From: Pseudomonadota bacterium
GTDB taxonomy: Bacteria > Pseudomonadota > Gammaproteobacteria > Steroidobacterales > GCA-2729495
Reading direction: 5' to 3'
NCBI GenBank assembly: GCA_963204745.1
Contig: CAUJHF010000069.1
Coordinates: 1-45,429, forward strand
Length of the DNA stretch: 45,429 nt
In this document: piece after piece, positions 9,453 to 17,961 of the stretch
Position numbering within the stretch: the first letter of the stretch is position 1
Layout: the number at the start of each line of letters is the position of its first letter
Notes under the pieces: model-generated
Told to the model about the DNA's origin: nothing
Seen by the model: only the letters and a program-made list of their open reading frames with translations
The model's database searches: none
Program-made: the position numbers and the translations under genes

Positions 9453-9968
9453 ATGAAGGTGCGCAGACAGATCTTGCGGCTGGTACTGGTGGCGGGCCTG
9501 TCCGGTGTGCTGCTGCCGGTGTCGCTGGCAGCCGGAGAGGCAAGCGGTCCGGCGGCTGATTTCAGCCTGCCGTCCCGTGGCGGCCAGCCTGTTTCACTTT
9601 CCGCGCTGCGCGGACAGGTGGTGCTGATCAATTTCTGGGCAACCTGGTGCGGTCCCTGCCGCAAGGAAATGCCGCTGCTCGAACAGATCCAGAAAAAGTA
9701 CGCGCCGCTCGGCTTTACCATGCTTGGTGTCAATGTCGAGGAAGACACGACACAGATGGAGGCATTCCTCGGTGATGTACCGGTCACCTTTCCGGTGCTG
9801 CTGGATCCGGCAAATCGGGTCAGCAAGCTCTACGATGTGGCCGCGATGCCGAGCACGGTAATCGTCGATCGCAAGGGCAATGTCCGCTTCATTCATCAGG
9901 GCTACCAGCCGGGCGACGAAAGCCGTTACCAGGACGTGATCCGTCAGCTGATCCGGGAGCGGACATGA
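9453..9968 (+). CDS. TlpA-family thiol:disulfide redoxin
   Basis: A 171-aa periplasmic thioredoxin-fold protein. It has an N-terminal signal segment (residues 1-27), an AhpC/TSA-like start (ADFSLPSRGG), the active-site WCGPC (Cys66, Cys69) and the cis-Pro loop AMPSTVIVD. This is the TlpA/ResA pattern, usually a reductant for cytochrome c maturation or for exported disulfides. It lies 1 bp after the barrel lipoprotein gene and overlaps the DUF4266 gene by ATGA. Several nearby exported proteins carry CxxCH sites, and the DUF4266 product is cysteine-rich at its C-terminus. Keeping those thiols reduced is a plausible job, but this is inferred. Confidence 0.93.
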   Translation: MKVRRQILRLVLVAGLSGVLLPVSLAAGEASGPAADFSLPSRGGQPVSLSALRGQVVLINFWATWCGPCRKEMPLLEQIQKKYAPLGFTMLGVNVEEDTTQMEAFLGDVPVTFPVLLDPANRVSKLYDVAAMPSTVIVDRKGNVRFIHQGYQPGDESRYQDVIRQLIRERT

Positions 9969-10189
9969 AGATATCGCTGGCCACCTTCCTGACTGGTGCC
10001 ATGTTGCTGGCCGGATGCAGCGGCGTCGAGCCATGGGTAAAACCCTATGAGCGCGACCGGCTGGCCGATCCGGTGATGAGTTTCGACCGCGATCCGGTAT
10101 CTGCCAGCTATCTCGATCATGTTCATGAAGCGCGTGAATCGGCGCGCGGTGCGACCGGCAGCGCCGGTGGCGGATGCGGGTGTAACTAG
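9965..10189 (+). CDS. DUF4266 lipoprotein
   Basis: A 74-aa lipoprotein with lipobox LLAGC (Cys18), followed by EPWVKPYERDRLADPVM, the typical start of DUF4266 proteins, and a GGGCGCN tail. DUF4266 genes commonly precede DUF3570 genes and lie beside apbE-type flavinyltransferase and TlpA-like genes. Here the redoxin is immediately upstream (ATGA overlap) and DUF3570 starts at the base after this stop. The exact role is not known; the C-terminal Cys pair could be a metal or redox site. Family call is from recognisable sequence plus the diagnostic neighbour. Confidence 0.9.
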   Translation: MKISLATFLTGAMLLAGCSGVEPWVKPYERDRLADPVMSFDRDPVSASYLDHVHEARESARGATGSAGGGCGCN

Positions 10190-11314
10190 ATGATGTGGCG
10201 CACCGGCATACTGCTGATCATTTCCGCCCACGCGGCGATTGCCGGCGTGCTGCCCGAGGAGCGCGCCGATGCGCTCTATCACTATTACGACGGTGGTGGC
10301 GTGGAGATCGACGGGCCGTCGCTCCTGGTGCGAAAGTCCGTCAGCGAAAAAGTGTCCGTATCGGCCAGCTACTATGTTGACAGCATCAGCAGCGCATCGA
10401 TCGACGTTCTCACCACCGCGAGCAGGTATTCGGAAGAGCGCACCCAATGGGGGCTCGGTGTCGATTACCTGCATGAAGACACCACGCTGAGTGTGGGCTT
10501 CAGCAACAGTGACGAAAACGACTACAGAGCCGATACGCTCAACCTGGCGATCAGTCAGGATATCTTCAACGGCCTGACCACCATTACCCTGGGTTATGGC
10601 AGCGGCTCCGATGATGTCAGCAAGCGCGGTGATCCGGTGTTCTCGGGCCAGATCAAGCGGCATGCCTACCGGGCGGGTATCACCCAGGTGCTGACCAGGA
10701 ACCTGCTGATGAGCCTCAACTATGAGGCGATCGCAGACGAGGGCTACCTGAACAACCCCTATCGCCAGGTCCGGTATGTCGATATCAACGAGGCCAGCGG
10801 ATATGGCTGGCAGGGCGAGGTCTATCCACAGACCCGCGCCAGCAATGCGGTGGCAATTCGCGCCCGCTATCACCTGCCATACCGGGCTGCCGTGTCGGGC
10901 GGATATCGCTTCTTCACGGACGACTGGGGTATAGACGCGCATACGGTTGATATCGGCTATGTGCAGCCCTGGCGAGACCGGTGGATGCTGGATATCCGCT
11001 ACCGCTTCTACAGCCAGAACGCTGCCGATTTCTATGCCGATCTGTTTCCCTACGCGGATGCCCAGAATTACATGGGCCGCGACAAGGAGCTGAGCAAGTT
11101 CCAGAGCTACGGCCCGCATATCGGCCTGAGCTATACCTGGCTCGACAGGGCGGGCGACCGTCCGCTACGCAGCACGGTGAATCTGTTTCTGGATCACTAC
11201 ACGTACAGCTATGACGACTTCCGCGATGTCAGCGGCAGCGGTCCGGTCGGTACGGAGCCCCTGTATGATTTCGATGCAAACGTGCTGCAGTTTTTCGTTT
11301 CGCTCTGGTTCTAG
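10190..11314 (+). CDS. DUF3570 outer-membrane protein
   Basis: A 374-aa protein with a short signal peptide (cleavage near HAAIAG). After LPEERADALYHYYDGGG come many amphipathic strands, and the C-terminus ends FFVSLWF, as expected for an outer-membrane barrel. It matches the DUF3570 pattern. It starts at ATG 10190, directly after the DUF4266 stop, so the two are translationally coupled. The set DUF4266-DUF3570-TlpA-ApbE recurs in other bacteria and is thought to involve exported redox chemistry, though its substrate is undefined. In this window the apbE member is displaced to 20278. Confidence 0.9.
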   Translation: MMWRTGILLIISAHAAIAGVLPEERADALYHYYDGGGVEIDGPSLLVRKSVSEKVSVSASYYVDSISSASIDVLTTASRYSEERTQWGLGVDYLHEDTTLSVGFSNSDENDYRADTLNLAISQDIFNGLTTITLGYGSGSDDVSKRGDPVFSGQIKRHAYRAGITQVLTRNLLMSLNYEAIADEGYLNNPYRQVRYVDINEASGYGWQGEVYPQTRASNAVAIRARYHLPYRAAVSGGYRFFTDDWGIDAHTVDIGYVQPWRDRWMLDIRYRFYSQNAADFYADLFPYADAQNYMGRDKELSKFQSYGPHIGLSYTWLDRAGDRPLRSTVNLFLDHYTYSYDDFRDVSGSGPVGTEPLYDFDANVLQFFVSLWF

Positions 11315-11413
11315 CCCTGTCGCTACCGGTTCAGTGCCCGCGCAATCAGTGTTCTGAACAGCGACATGACGATGCTGAATACCAGATGGATTTTCCTGTC
11401 CAAGGCGGTCAAG

Positions 11414-11442
11414 CGCGTGGGGCGCTCTGAGCGCCCCACGCG
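11414..11442 (+). terminator. Strong hairpin downstream of the DUF3570 operon
   Basis: A perfect 13-bp inverted repeat (CGCGTGGGGCGCT) with a 3-nt loop, 100 bp after the DUF3570 stop and 73 bp beyond the stop of the convergent Hcp-like gene. There is no T-run, so it may act as a bidirectional or Rho-assisted terminator or as an mRNA 3' stabiliser. Confidence 0.6.
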
Positions 11443-11514
11443 TATCCAACCGGGCCAGAGTTATCTGCTCAAGCCAGGGCAGGCACCGAAGCGATTATTC
11501 GCCACCAGTTCAGC

Positions 11515-12222
11515 TTACTGAAGACGCTGGCTGGACAGTGCGCCGCGCCTGGAGCGCCACTTGGAACCCATCAAGCCCAGCAAGCCGGTGCCTAGCAACC
11601 AGACGGCCGCAGGCGCGGGTACAGCACTCGGTCCGGCCAGCATCAGCCCCTCCAGGACCTCAGGTGAACCAGAGAACGTTGCGCTGGCGCCGTCGGAGAA
11701 ATCCCAGGTACCGGTAGTGGTACTACGGAGGCGGCCATCTTCGTAATCCCAGTACGTCATAGTCAAACTGGAATAGACGAACGCGCCGGCAACGCTTACG
11801 TCATCAGTGCCACTCAGCTTCAATGCCGTCAACACGAGATTATCGAATTCCATCCGGAAGAACACATTGGGGGTGCTACCTTCGCTTTGTACTTCCAGTG
11901 TCGCGTCCCGAAAGTGCTTGCCGGTTGCCACACCGCTGAATAGTTTCGGTACGCTCGAATCCAGCAGCTGGGTCCAGGATAGCGGTGAACCGATGGCCGC
12001 ACCGCCAGATCCGGAACCGACCGTGGCATTTCTCGTGATGCCCCAGTAGAAACTGCCGACATCAATCCAGTCCCTGTGAGTCCTGTCATTTGACTCGCCG
12101 GCGATGCCGTCTATTTTCAGGAAGTATGTGGAGGCACTGGCAGTACCAGTGCTTATACCGAATACGATCAGGACCGCGACGGCGGTCAGGATCCTGCGGG
12201 AACTCAGTGTGACGGTTCTCAT
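11515..12222 (-). CDS. Hcp-fold protein with PEP-CTERM sorting signal
   Basis: A 235-aa protein. It has a Sec signal (about residues 1-30, ending TASAS). The mature start, YFLKIDGIAGES followed by HRDWIDVGSFYWG, is the signature of Hcp, the type VI secretion tube protein. The C-terminus is VPAPAAVWLLGTG plus a hydrophobic stretch and an Arg-rich end, a PEP-CTERM variant recognised by exosortases. So an Hcp-like domain here appears to be Sec-exported and membrane/surface sorted rather than assembled in the cytoplasm. No T6SS gene and no exosortase lies in the window. Start ATG 12222 is chosen because AAGGA lies 7 nt upstream; a TTG 5 codons earlier is less likely. Family and sorting calls rest on clear motifs; function unknown. 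Confidence 0.85.
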   Translation of the reverse strand: MRTVTLSSRRILTAVAVLIVFGISTGTASASTYFLKIDGIAGESNDRTHRDWIDVGSFYWGITRNATVGSGSGGAAIGSPLSWTQLLDSSVPKLFSGVATGKHFRDATLEVQSEGSTPNVFFRMEFDNLVLTALKLSGTDDVSVAGAFVYSSLTMTYWDYEDGRLRSTTTGTWDFSDGASATFSGSPEVLEGLMLAGPSAVPAPAAVWLLGTGLLGLMGSKWRSRRGALSSQRLQ

Positions 12223-12318
12223 TGGATGTTCCTTCAAATGGAGTTTTTATGTTGAAGTCGGTTCAACGGTACACGATCGCCGACATCAAGGCGAACACTG
12301 CCAGCAAGCTCGCGCCGG

Positions 12319-12390
12319 ATCATGACTTATGGCAAATGCTCGATAGCCGAGCTGATTGATGCCGAGAATCAGCTCCAGCAAGAATCCCCG
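12319..12390 (+). pseudogene. 72-bp remnant related to the CphA-like ATP-grasp gene
   Basis: These 72 bases align without gaps to 23710-23781 inside the ATP-grasp gene at 22759-24552, with 59 of 72 identical by my count. Translated, the remnant reads GKCSIAELIDAEN, against GKRSIAELIDAEN in the intact gene. Upstream similarity fades at once and a stop follows at 12403, so no protein is expected. It sits between the Hcp-like gene and the trehalose gene. It is a decayed fragment or a small ectopic copy. Confidence 0.7.
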
Positions 12391-12455
12391 CGCACGGCTC
12401 CCTGACCGGACACCGTTTGGGGGTTGGCTGCATCTTCGGGTACGGTGGCCGGAAT

Positions 12456-14675
12456 ATGGCCAAGCTGATCATGGTTTCCAACCGGCTGCCAGTCGTGTTC
12501 GGCGCAGACTCTGCGGTGACCCGAACGGCTGGCGGTCTGGTGTCCGCCCTCAAGGGAGCAGGGCTGGACTGCGAGCAGCTCTGGGTGGGCTGGACGGGCG
12601 CTGCCGATGAAGATCTGGAAAACCCGGAAGTGGTGCGAGCCAGCGCGCGCCGCGAGGGCTTCGTCCCCGTATTCCTGAACAGGGATGATATCGCCAGCTT
12701 CTACGAGGGCTATGCAAATGCCACCCTGTGGCCGCTGTTGCACTACATGGTCGAGCGGGCCACGTTCTCGAAAGACTGGTGGAACGCTTACCAGCGCGTC
12801 AACGGGAAGTTTGCCGAAGCGATCATGGAAGTCGCCGACGACGGTGACCTGGTCTGGATACACGACTACCACCTGTTCCTGCTTCCGGCGTTGCTTCGGG
12901 GCCGGAAGCAGGGCCTGCGCGTCGGTTTCTTCCTGCACACGCCGTTCTGCTCCAGTGAGATCTTTCGTGTGTTGCCCGAGCGGGTGCCGTTGCTCGAGGG
13001 CGTCCTCGGTGCGGATGTAATCGGTTTTCACACCTACAACTATCTCCGCCACTTCCGCTCATCGCTGCTGCGAGTGATCGGCCTCGAGACCGAGACCGAA
13101 GGCATGTGGCACAACGGCCGGGAAATCCGCCTCGGCGTCTATCCGATCGGCCACGATCACGCCGGTTTTGACCATGCCATGCGGCGCGATGATTTTCCGG
13201 AAATCCTGGCCCGGCACCGGGCAGACCTCGGCGGCAAGCGCCTGATCCTCAATGTGGAGCGTCTCGACTACACCAAGGGATTGCCGGAGAAGCTGGCGGC
13301 GATGCGCAAGTTCCTTGAGCAGAACCCCGACAAGCGCGCTGACGTCCTCTTCGTGCTCGTCGCCGTGCCGTCCCGTCAGGGTGTGCAGGAGTACGACGCA
13401 CTGACGGAGCAGGTCCAGCGCGAGGTCGGGGCAATCAACGGCGAGTTCGGCAGGATGGGTCACGCGCCGGTCCAGCTCCTCCACAGGAGTTTTCCGCTCG
13501 AGGACCTTGCGGCTTTCTATGCGCTTGCCGAGGTGTGCCTGGTGACCCCTTTGCGGGATGGCATGAATCTCGTCGCGAAGGAGTTCGTGGACTGTCAGCA
13601 CGAGGAGCTGGCGGTCCGCCCGGGGGTCCTGATCCTGAGCGAATTCGCCGGCGCTGCGCAGGAGTTGTCGCATGCCTTGCAGGTGAATCCCCACGATGTC
13701 GACGACGTAGTGGCCGCCATAGGCCGGGCGCTGGAGATGCCGGACGACGAGCGCCGCCTGCGCATCGGCATGATGCAGGAACGCCTGCGAAAGCAGGATT
13801 GCAGTGTCTGGGCGCGCCGCTTCCTGCGCGAGCTTGGCGAGGTGCCTGCGCGGAACGAACGGGTGCCTGTCATGGAAATGCAGCCGCTGGCGGCAATGCT
13901 GGCAGCGCAGGTTCAGGCCGGACGAAAGCTGGGGCTGTTCCTCGACTATGACGGTACGCTTCGGGGCTTCGTCGATGTTCCCGATGATGCCGTTCCGGAT
14001 GCAGAGCTCCGGCCTCTGCTGGCAGACCTGGCCAGTTGCGACCACGTGTTCCTTGCAGTGGTCAGTGGCCGGGCACCGTATTTTCTCGAGCAGCACCTCG
14101 GTGGTCTTGGCGTTACGCTCGTCGCTGAGCATGGCTATCAGTGGCTGGATGGCGGCAAAGGCGAGTGGGCGCTTTTCAATGCAGTGAACAACGAGTGGAA
14201 GAGTGCGGTCCGCGAACATCTGGAGCAGACGTCGCTGCTGACGCCGGGCACACATGTCGAGGAGAAGCAGTCTGCCCTCGTCTGGCACTATCGCCAGGCT
14301 GATCCCGAGTTCGGGCTCTGGCGGGCGAGGGGCCTGATGCACGAGCTGACGGCGCTGGCGGCCAATCTGCCGGTGGTCGTCCACCACGGCCAGAAGATGG
14401 TCGAGGTTTCGAGCCTCCTGGTCAGCAAAGGCGAGGCGGTCCGGTTTCTCATCAGGCACCAGGGTTGTGACATCGCCCTGGCGGCGGGTGACGACGCAAC
14501 CGACGAGACGATGATTGCCCTGGAACCCGATGGTGTCGAATTCATCTCTGTACGTATTGGTACGGGTTCGACGCGGGCGCGCTACCGGACCGACCTCACC
14601 GGGATGCGCATGTTGCTCACGGAACTCCGCAGCGCATTGAAATCACGAACCGGACCGAATGAGGTGGGTGCATGA
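12456..14675 (+). CDS. otsAB: Bifunctional trehalose-6-phosphate synthase/phosphatase
   Basis: A 739-aa cytoplasmic fusion. Residues 1-470 are a GT20 trehalose-6-phosphate synthase (SNRLPVV, GGLVSAL, WVGWTG, HDYHLFLLP, FFLHTPFCSSE, ERLDYTKGLPEK, LRDGMNLVAKEF). It joins UDP-glucose to glucose-6-phosphate. From about residue 485 a HAD-type trehalose phosphatase follows, with the nucleophile motif LDYDGTL, AEHGYQW and the metal-site GDDATDE. Together they make trehalose, an osmoprotectant. Start ATG 12456 gives the standard N-terminus; the upstream open frame has no family similarity. It overlaps the GH15 gene by ATGA, so the two are co-translated. The symbol is descriptive for the fused OtsA-OtsB arrangement. 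Confidence 0.95.
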   Translation: MAKLIMVSNRLPVVFGADSAVTRTAGGLVSALKGAGLDCEQLWVGWTGAADEDLENPEVVRASARREGFVPVFLNRDDIASFYEGYANATLWPLLHYMVERATFSKDWWNAYQRVNGKFAEAIMEVADDGDLVWIHDYHLFLLPALLRGRKQGLRVGFFLHTPFCSSEIFRVLPERVPLLEGVLGADVIGFHTYNYLRHFRSSLLRVIGLETETEGMWHNGREIRLGVYPIGHDHAGFDHAMRRDDFPEILARHRADLGGKRLILNVERLDYTKGLPEKLAAMRKFLEQNPDKRADVLFVLVAVPSRQGVQEYDALTEQVQREVGAINGEFGRMGHAPVQLLHRSFPLEDLAAFYALAEVCLVTPLRDGMNLVAKEFVDCQHEELAVRPGVLILSEFAGAAQELSHALQVNPHDVDDVVAAIGRALEMPDDERRLRIGMMQERLRKQDCSVWARRFLRELGEVPARNERVPVMEMQPLAAMLAAQVQAGRKLGLFLDYDGTLRGFVDVPDDAVPDAELRPLLADLASCDHVFLAVVSGRAPYFLEQHLGGLGVTLVAEHGYQWLDGGKGEWALFNAVNNEWKSAVREHLEQTSLLTPGTHVEEKQSALVWHYRQADPEFGLWRARGLMHELTALAANLPVVVHHGQKMVEVSSLLVSKGEAVRFLIRHQGCDIALAAGDDATDETMIALEPDGVEFISVRIGTGSTRARYRTDLTGMRMLLTELRSALKSRTGPNEVGA

Positions 14676-16510
14676 CCATTGACCCGGCCCGACTCGCCGA
14701 TGACTACCACCTCGGCATGATTGGTAACGGCCGCACCTGTGCATTGATTGATGGCCACGGAGATATCGTCTTCTGCTGCCTGCCAGACTTCGACTCCGCA
14801 ACGGTGTTCGCAGCCATACTCGACGCGGACAAGGGCGGCTCGTTCCGGATCGAGATGTTGGCAGGCCGGGTTACCGGCCAGGCGTTCGAGCGCAATACCA
14901 ACGTGCTTGTGACGAGTTATGCGGGCGACGAGGGGGCGTTTGAGGTTGTGGACTTCATGCCCCGCTACACGACTGACGGCCGGGCCGGTGCAGAATTTGA
15001 CGTGGCACCGGACGTGGTGCGGAGGATCCGGCTGGTACGCGGGACTCCCCGGATTCGCGTGATCTACGATCCCAGGCTCGACTATGCCCGCGGCGAGACC
15101 CGTGTGGTTCGCCAGCCCGGTTTTCTGAAGGCCATGTCCGAACGGATGGGTGAGCATGGGCTGGCCTATGAATCAGCCTATCTGTGGACAGACCTGGATC
15201 ACGATGCAGTGCTTTCGGGCAGCGAAACAGTACTCGACCGGGACCGTTTCCTGTTCCTGAGTTACCACGACAAGGTTCAGGTTCCCGATGATAATCTGGT
15301 CGAACTCATGCTTCAGCGCACCCGGGCTTACTGGATGCTCTGGTCGGCCCGGACGCACCTTCCGGTGCAGTACCGGGCTGAGGTCATGCGCAGTGCGCTC
15401 GTACTCAAGATGCTGCAGTTCGGCCCCACCGGTGCATTCCTTGCCGCAGCAACCACATCGCTGCCCGAAACGATCGGCGAAGAGCGCAACTGGGATTACC
15501 GGTTCTGCTGGCTGCGCGACGCGTCGATGACAGTCGCGGTGCTGCAGAGGATTGGTCATCCACAGATGGCCGCACGGTTCATCGACTGGCTGTTGCGGAC
15601 CGTGCCGACAAAAAATGATGCACTCCAGATCATGTATGGCATACGGGGTGAAAGGGACCTGACCGAGAGGACGCTGGAGCACCTTTCCGGCTATCAGGAT
15701 TCCCGGCCCGTGCGAATCGGCAATGCGGCGTTCACCCAGGAGCAGCACGACATCTTTGGTGTGGTGATGGACGTTTTCTATCAGGATCTGACACTGCGTC
15801 AGCGCACACCGGAATCCCTCGACAGGGTCTGGACACGCGTCCGCTCGATTATCCGGAACGTTTCCGTGGCCTGGCAGGACGCAGATCGCGGTATCTGGGA
15901 GATTCGTGGCGAGAAGCGGCATTTCGTGTTCTCCAAGGTGCTTTGCTGGGTTGCCATCGACCGGTCCATAAAAATTGCGGAGCTTCTCGGCAAGCACACA
16001 TGGGCGGAGCGGATGCGGCCGCTGCTCAAGGAGGTCCATGACGATATCTGCACCCGCGGCTGGAATGCGGACAAGGGGGCATTTGTCCAGTCCTACGGCT
16101 CAGCCGATCTCGACGCTGCCAATCTGCTGATGGCCGAATACGGCTTTTTGGCCCCCACGGACCCGAGATTCATCGCTACTGTCGAAAGGACGCAGGAAGA
16201 GCTGTGCATCGACGGACTGATGTTCCGCTACCGGAATCAGGACGACTTCGGCGTCCCCCAGAGCGCTTTCACCGTGTGCTCGTTCTGGCTCGTCAAGGCG
16301 CTTGCGTCTGTCGGAAGACGCGGCGAGGCGCGGACCCTGTTCGAGTCGCTGCTGCGTGCGGGAAACGTGCACGGGCTCTATAGCGAGGACCTGGATTTCG
16401 GGACCCGGCGGCAGCTCGGCAACTTTCCCCAGGCCTACAGTCATCTGGCCCTGATCGATTGCGCGCTTGAACTGTCCCGGGACGAGGGCAGCACCCTGAT
16501 TCAGGCCTAG
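14672..16510 (+). CDS. GH15 family glycoside hydrolase (glucoamylase/trehalase-like)
   Basis: A 612-aa cytoplasmic protein with no signal peptide. The N-terminal beta-sandwich begins with IGNGRTCALID and the (alpha/alpha)6 barrel carries RNWDYRFCWLRDAS, a hallmark of GH15 enzymes. A late NFPQAYSHLALID motif is also typical. GH15 members hydrolyse alpha-1,4-glucans or trehalose. The gene overlaps otsAB by 4 bp, so a role in trehalose turnover, or a glucan linked to it, is a natural inference, though substrate cannot be read from sequence here. The catalytic glutamates were not individually mapped. Confidence 0.92.
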   Translation: MTIDPARLADDYHLGMIGNGRTCALIDGHGDIVFCCLPDFDSATVFAAILDADKGGSFRIEMLAGRVTGQAFERNTNVLVTSYAGDEGAFEVVDFMPRYTTDGRAGAEFDVAPDVVRRIRLVRGTPRIRVIYDPRLDYARGETRVVRQPGFLKAMSERMGEHGLAYESAYLWTDLDHDAVLSGSETVLDRDRFLFLSYHDKVQVPDDNLVELMLQRTRAYWMLWSARTHLPVQYRAEVMRSALVLKMLQFGPTGAFLAAATTSLPETIGEERNWDYRFCWLRDASMTVAVLQRIGHPQMAARFIDWLLRTVPTKNDALQIMYGIRGERDLTERTLEHLSGYQDSRPVRIGNAAFTQEQHDIFGVVMDVFYQDLTLRQRTPESLDRVWTRVRSIIRNVSVAWQDADRGIWEIRGEKRHFVFSKVLCWVAIDRSIKIAELLGKHTWAERMRPLLKEVHDDICTRGWNADKGAFVQSYGSADLDAANLLMAEYGFLAPTDPRFIATVERTQEELCIDGLMFRYRNQDDFGVPQSAFTVCSFWLVKALASVGRRGEARTLFESLLRAGNVHGLYSEDLDFGTRRQLGNFPQAYSHLALIDCALELSRDEGSTLIQA

Positions 16511-16608
16511 GGTCATGGTCCCGCGGCATCATGGCCGGGTTGTTCTCCGGTGCCAGGCCGCGCGTTCAGCGCTCGCGTAATGATCTTTCTGAAAACTGGC
16601 GCGTCAAA

Positions 16609-17319
16609 TTATTGATTATCTGACAGCCAGCCGCGTTCGCGCGCCGCAGATTCCTCGGCCACGTCGAACGGATCGCCTGAAATCAGCAGTTCGACGGTTC
16701 GCAGGACGTCAGCTGACAGTGCGCTGCCTGCCTGGCGATAGGCCGTGGCTGGCGTACCGGCAACGTCGCGCGTCACCAGCTTCACCTGCCAGTTGGTCGG
16801 ACCACGACAAGCGACACCGGCAACGGGATCGGTGGTCGCGAGCCGAAATGTCCGGCAATAGTTGCCCGACCTGTCGCGAAAGCTGAGACCGATCTCCACT
16901 GATCGGCCTGTGGTCTTGCCGGCCAGGTCATTTGACAGCGTCTGCGCTAACGCGCCCCCGGCGACGAGGCCATCGCCGTCTGCGGTGATCAAGGCCTCGC
17001 CGGTCTGGCGTAGCACACCCCAAGCAAGTGCCGCACCCAGGAAGAGGCTTGCTGCGATTGCCGCCCATTGTGCGCCCGCCGGTCGATGGGCTGGCCGGAT
17101 ACTGCGAATGCCCTGCGCTGCGGCCAATAGTCGCTCGGGTACTGGTTCGACAAGGACCCTGTCGTATGCCGCCTGCAGCTGCTCGCGCTGCAACCGGTAG
17201 CAGTCGACGCGGCTCCTGACGCCCGGGTCTCGCGCCATCGCCTCAACTACGGCGGCCCGCTCGCCTGCGTCGAGTTCGCCATCCACAAAAGCCATCAGCG
17301 TTTCGTCAGTAAAGTTCAC
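16609..17319 (-). CDS. Anti-sigma factor, single-pass membrane protein
   Basis: A 236-aa protein. The N-terminal cytoplasmic part begins DETLMAFVDGELDAGER, the usual opening of ECF anti-sigma factors; the zinc HxxxCxxC motif is absent. A membrane helix spans about residues 84-104 and a periplasmic C-terminal domain follows. It overlaps the ECF sigma gene by ATGA (17316-17319), the standard pairing. It should hold the sigma factor inactive at the membrane until an envelope signal releases it. The divergent subtilase gene is an obvious candidate target or signal-processing partner. Confidence 0.88.
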   Translation of the reverse strand: MNFTDETLMAFVDGELDAGERAAVVEAMARDPGVRSRVDCYRLQREQLQAAYDRVLVEPVPERLLAAAQGIRSIRPAHRPAGAQWAAIAASLFLGAALAWGVLRQTGEALITADGDGLVAGGALAQTLSNDLAGKTTGRSVEIGLSFRDRSGNYCRTFRLATTDPVAGVACRGPTNWQVKLVTRDVAGTPATAYRQAGSALSADVLRTVELLISGDPFDVAEESAARERGWLSDNQ

Positions 17320-17822
17320 TTGCGGATTCCATAATCGTCGGTCAGCAGATCCTGAAGCGCTTCACGGCCTCGTGCCAGCCTGCTGGTCAGTGTGCCGATC
17401 GGTACGCCCACGACGTTGGCAGCATCACGGTATGACAAGCCCTCCACAAGAACCAGGGCGACTGCAATTCGCTGTTCGTCGGGCAGTTTTTCCATCGCAC
17501 GCTGTATCGATATCAAGGCGAAGTCGGCCTCGCTTGTCGCATCTCCCACCGCGGCGCCGGCTTCCTCCGGTGCAAGTACCCTGTCCCAGCGGCTACGGCG
17601 CCGGGTTTCATCGATCCAGGCATTGCGCATGACCCTGAACATCCAGCTGTCGAGGCGCGAGTCGGCGGCAAGCGTATCAATCGTCATCAAGGCACGCTCC
17701 AGGCCAAGTTGTACCAGATCGTCGGCGTCGGCAACGTGCCGGGTCAGTGCCCGGGCGAAGCGCCGCAGTCGCGGCAGCATTTCAATCAGCTCTGACCGCC
17801 GGGACGTAACTGACACGTTCAT
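17316..17822 (-). CDS. ECF RNA polymerase sigma factor
   Basis: A 168-aa group 4 sigma factor. Region 2 (RRFARALTRHVADADDLVQ...LERAL) binds the -10 element and core polymerase. Region 4 (LPDEQRIAVALVLVEGLSYRDAA...GTLTSRLARGREAL) is the -35 helix-turn-helix. The family start at ATG 17822 is used; a longer open frame upstream lacks sigma similarity and enters the region before the subtilase gene. Overlap with the anti-sigma gene indicates co-expression. Such genes are usually self-activated from the upstream region, here shared with the divergent protease. Confidence 0.93.
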   Translation of the reverse strand: MNVSVTSRRSELIEMLPRLRRFARALTRHVADADDLVQLGLERALMTIDTLAADSRLDSWMFRVMRNAWIDETRRRSRWDRVLAPEEAGAAVGDATSEADFALISIQRAMEKLPDEQRIAVALVLVEGLSYRDAANVVGVPIGTLTSRLARGREALQDLLTDDYGIRK

Positions 17823-17961
17823 TCGTTTCTCAGAGAATGAAACGCCTGGCAACGGAGATTTCTTCCAGATGTGCGCGCGATCACGGTGCAGCGGTGTCCG
17901 GATTCTGATCAGGGAGCAGAATGCTAGCATTATGTTTGCGCCAGGGGACAAGGCGAAGCGC

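Noticed and set aside
11328..16595. Imperfect direct repeat of about 31 nt (near 11328-11358 and 16563-16593) flanking the Hcp/trehalose block
   Set aside because: Only about three quarters of positions agree by eye, which is near what chance could give in 45 kb; not supported as an insertion footprint.
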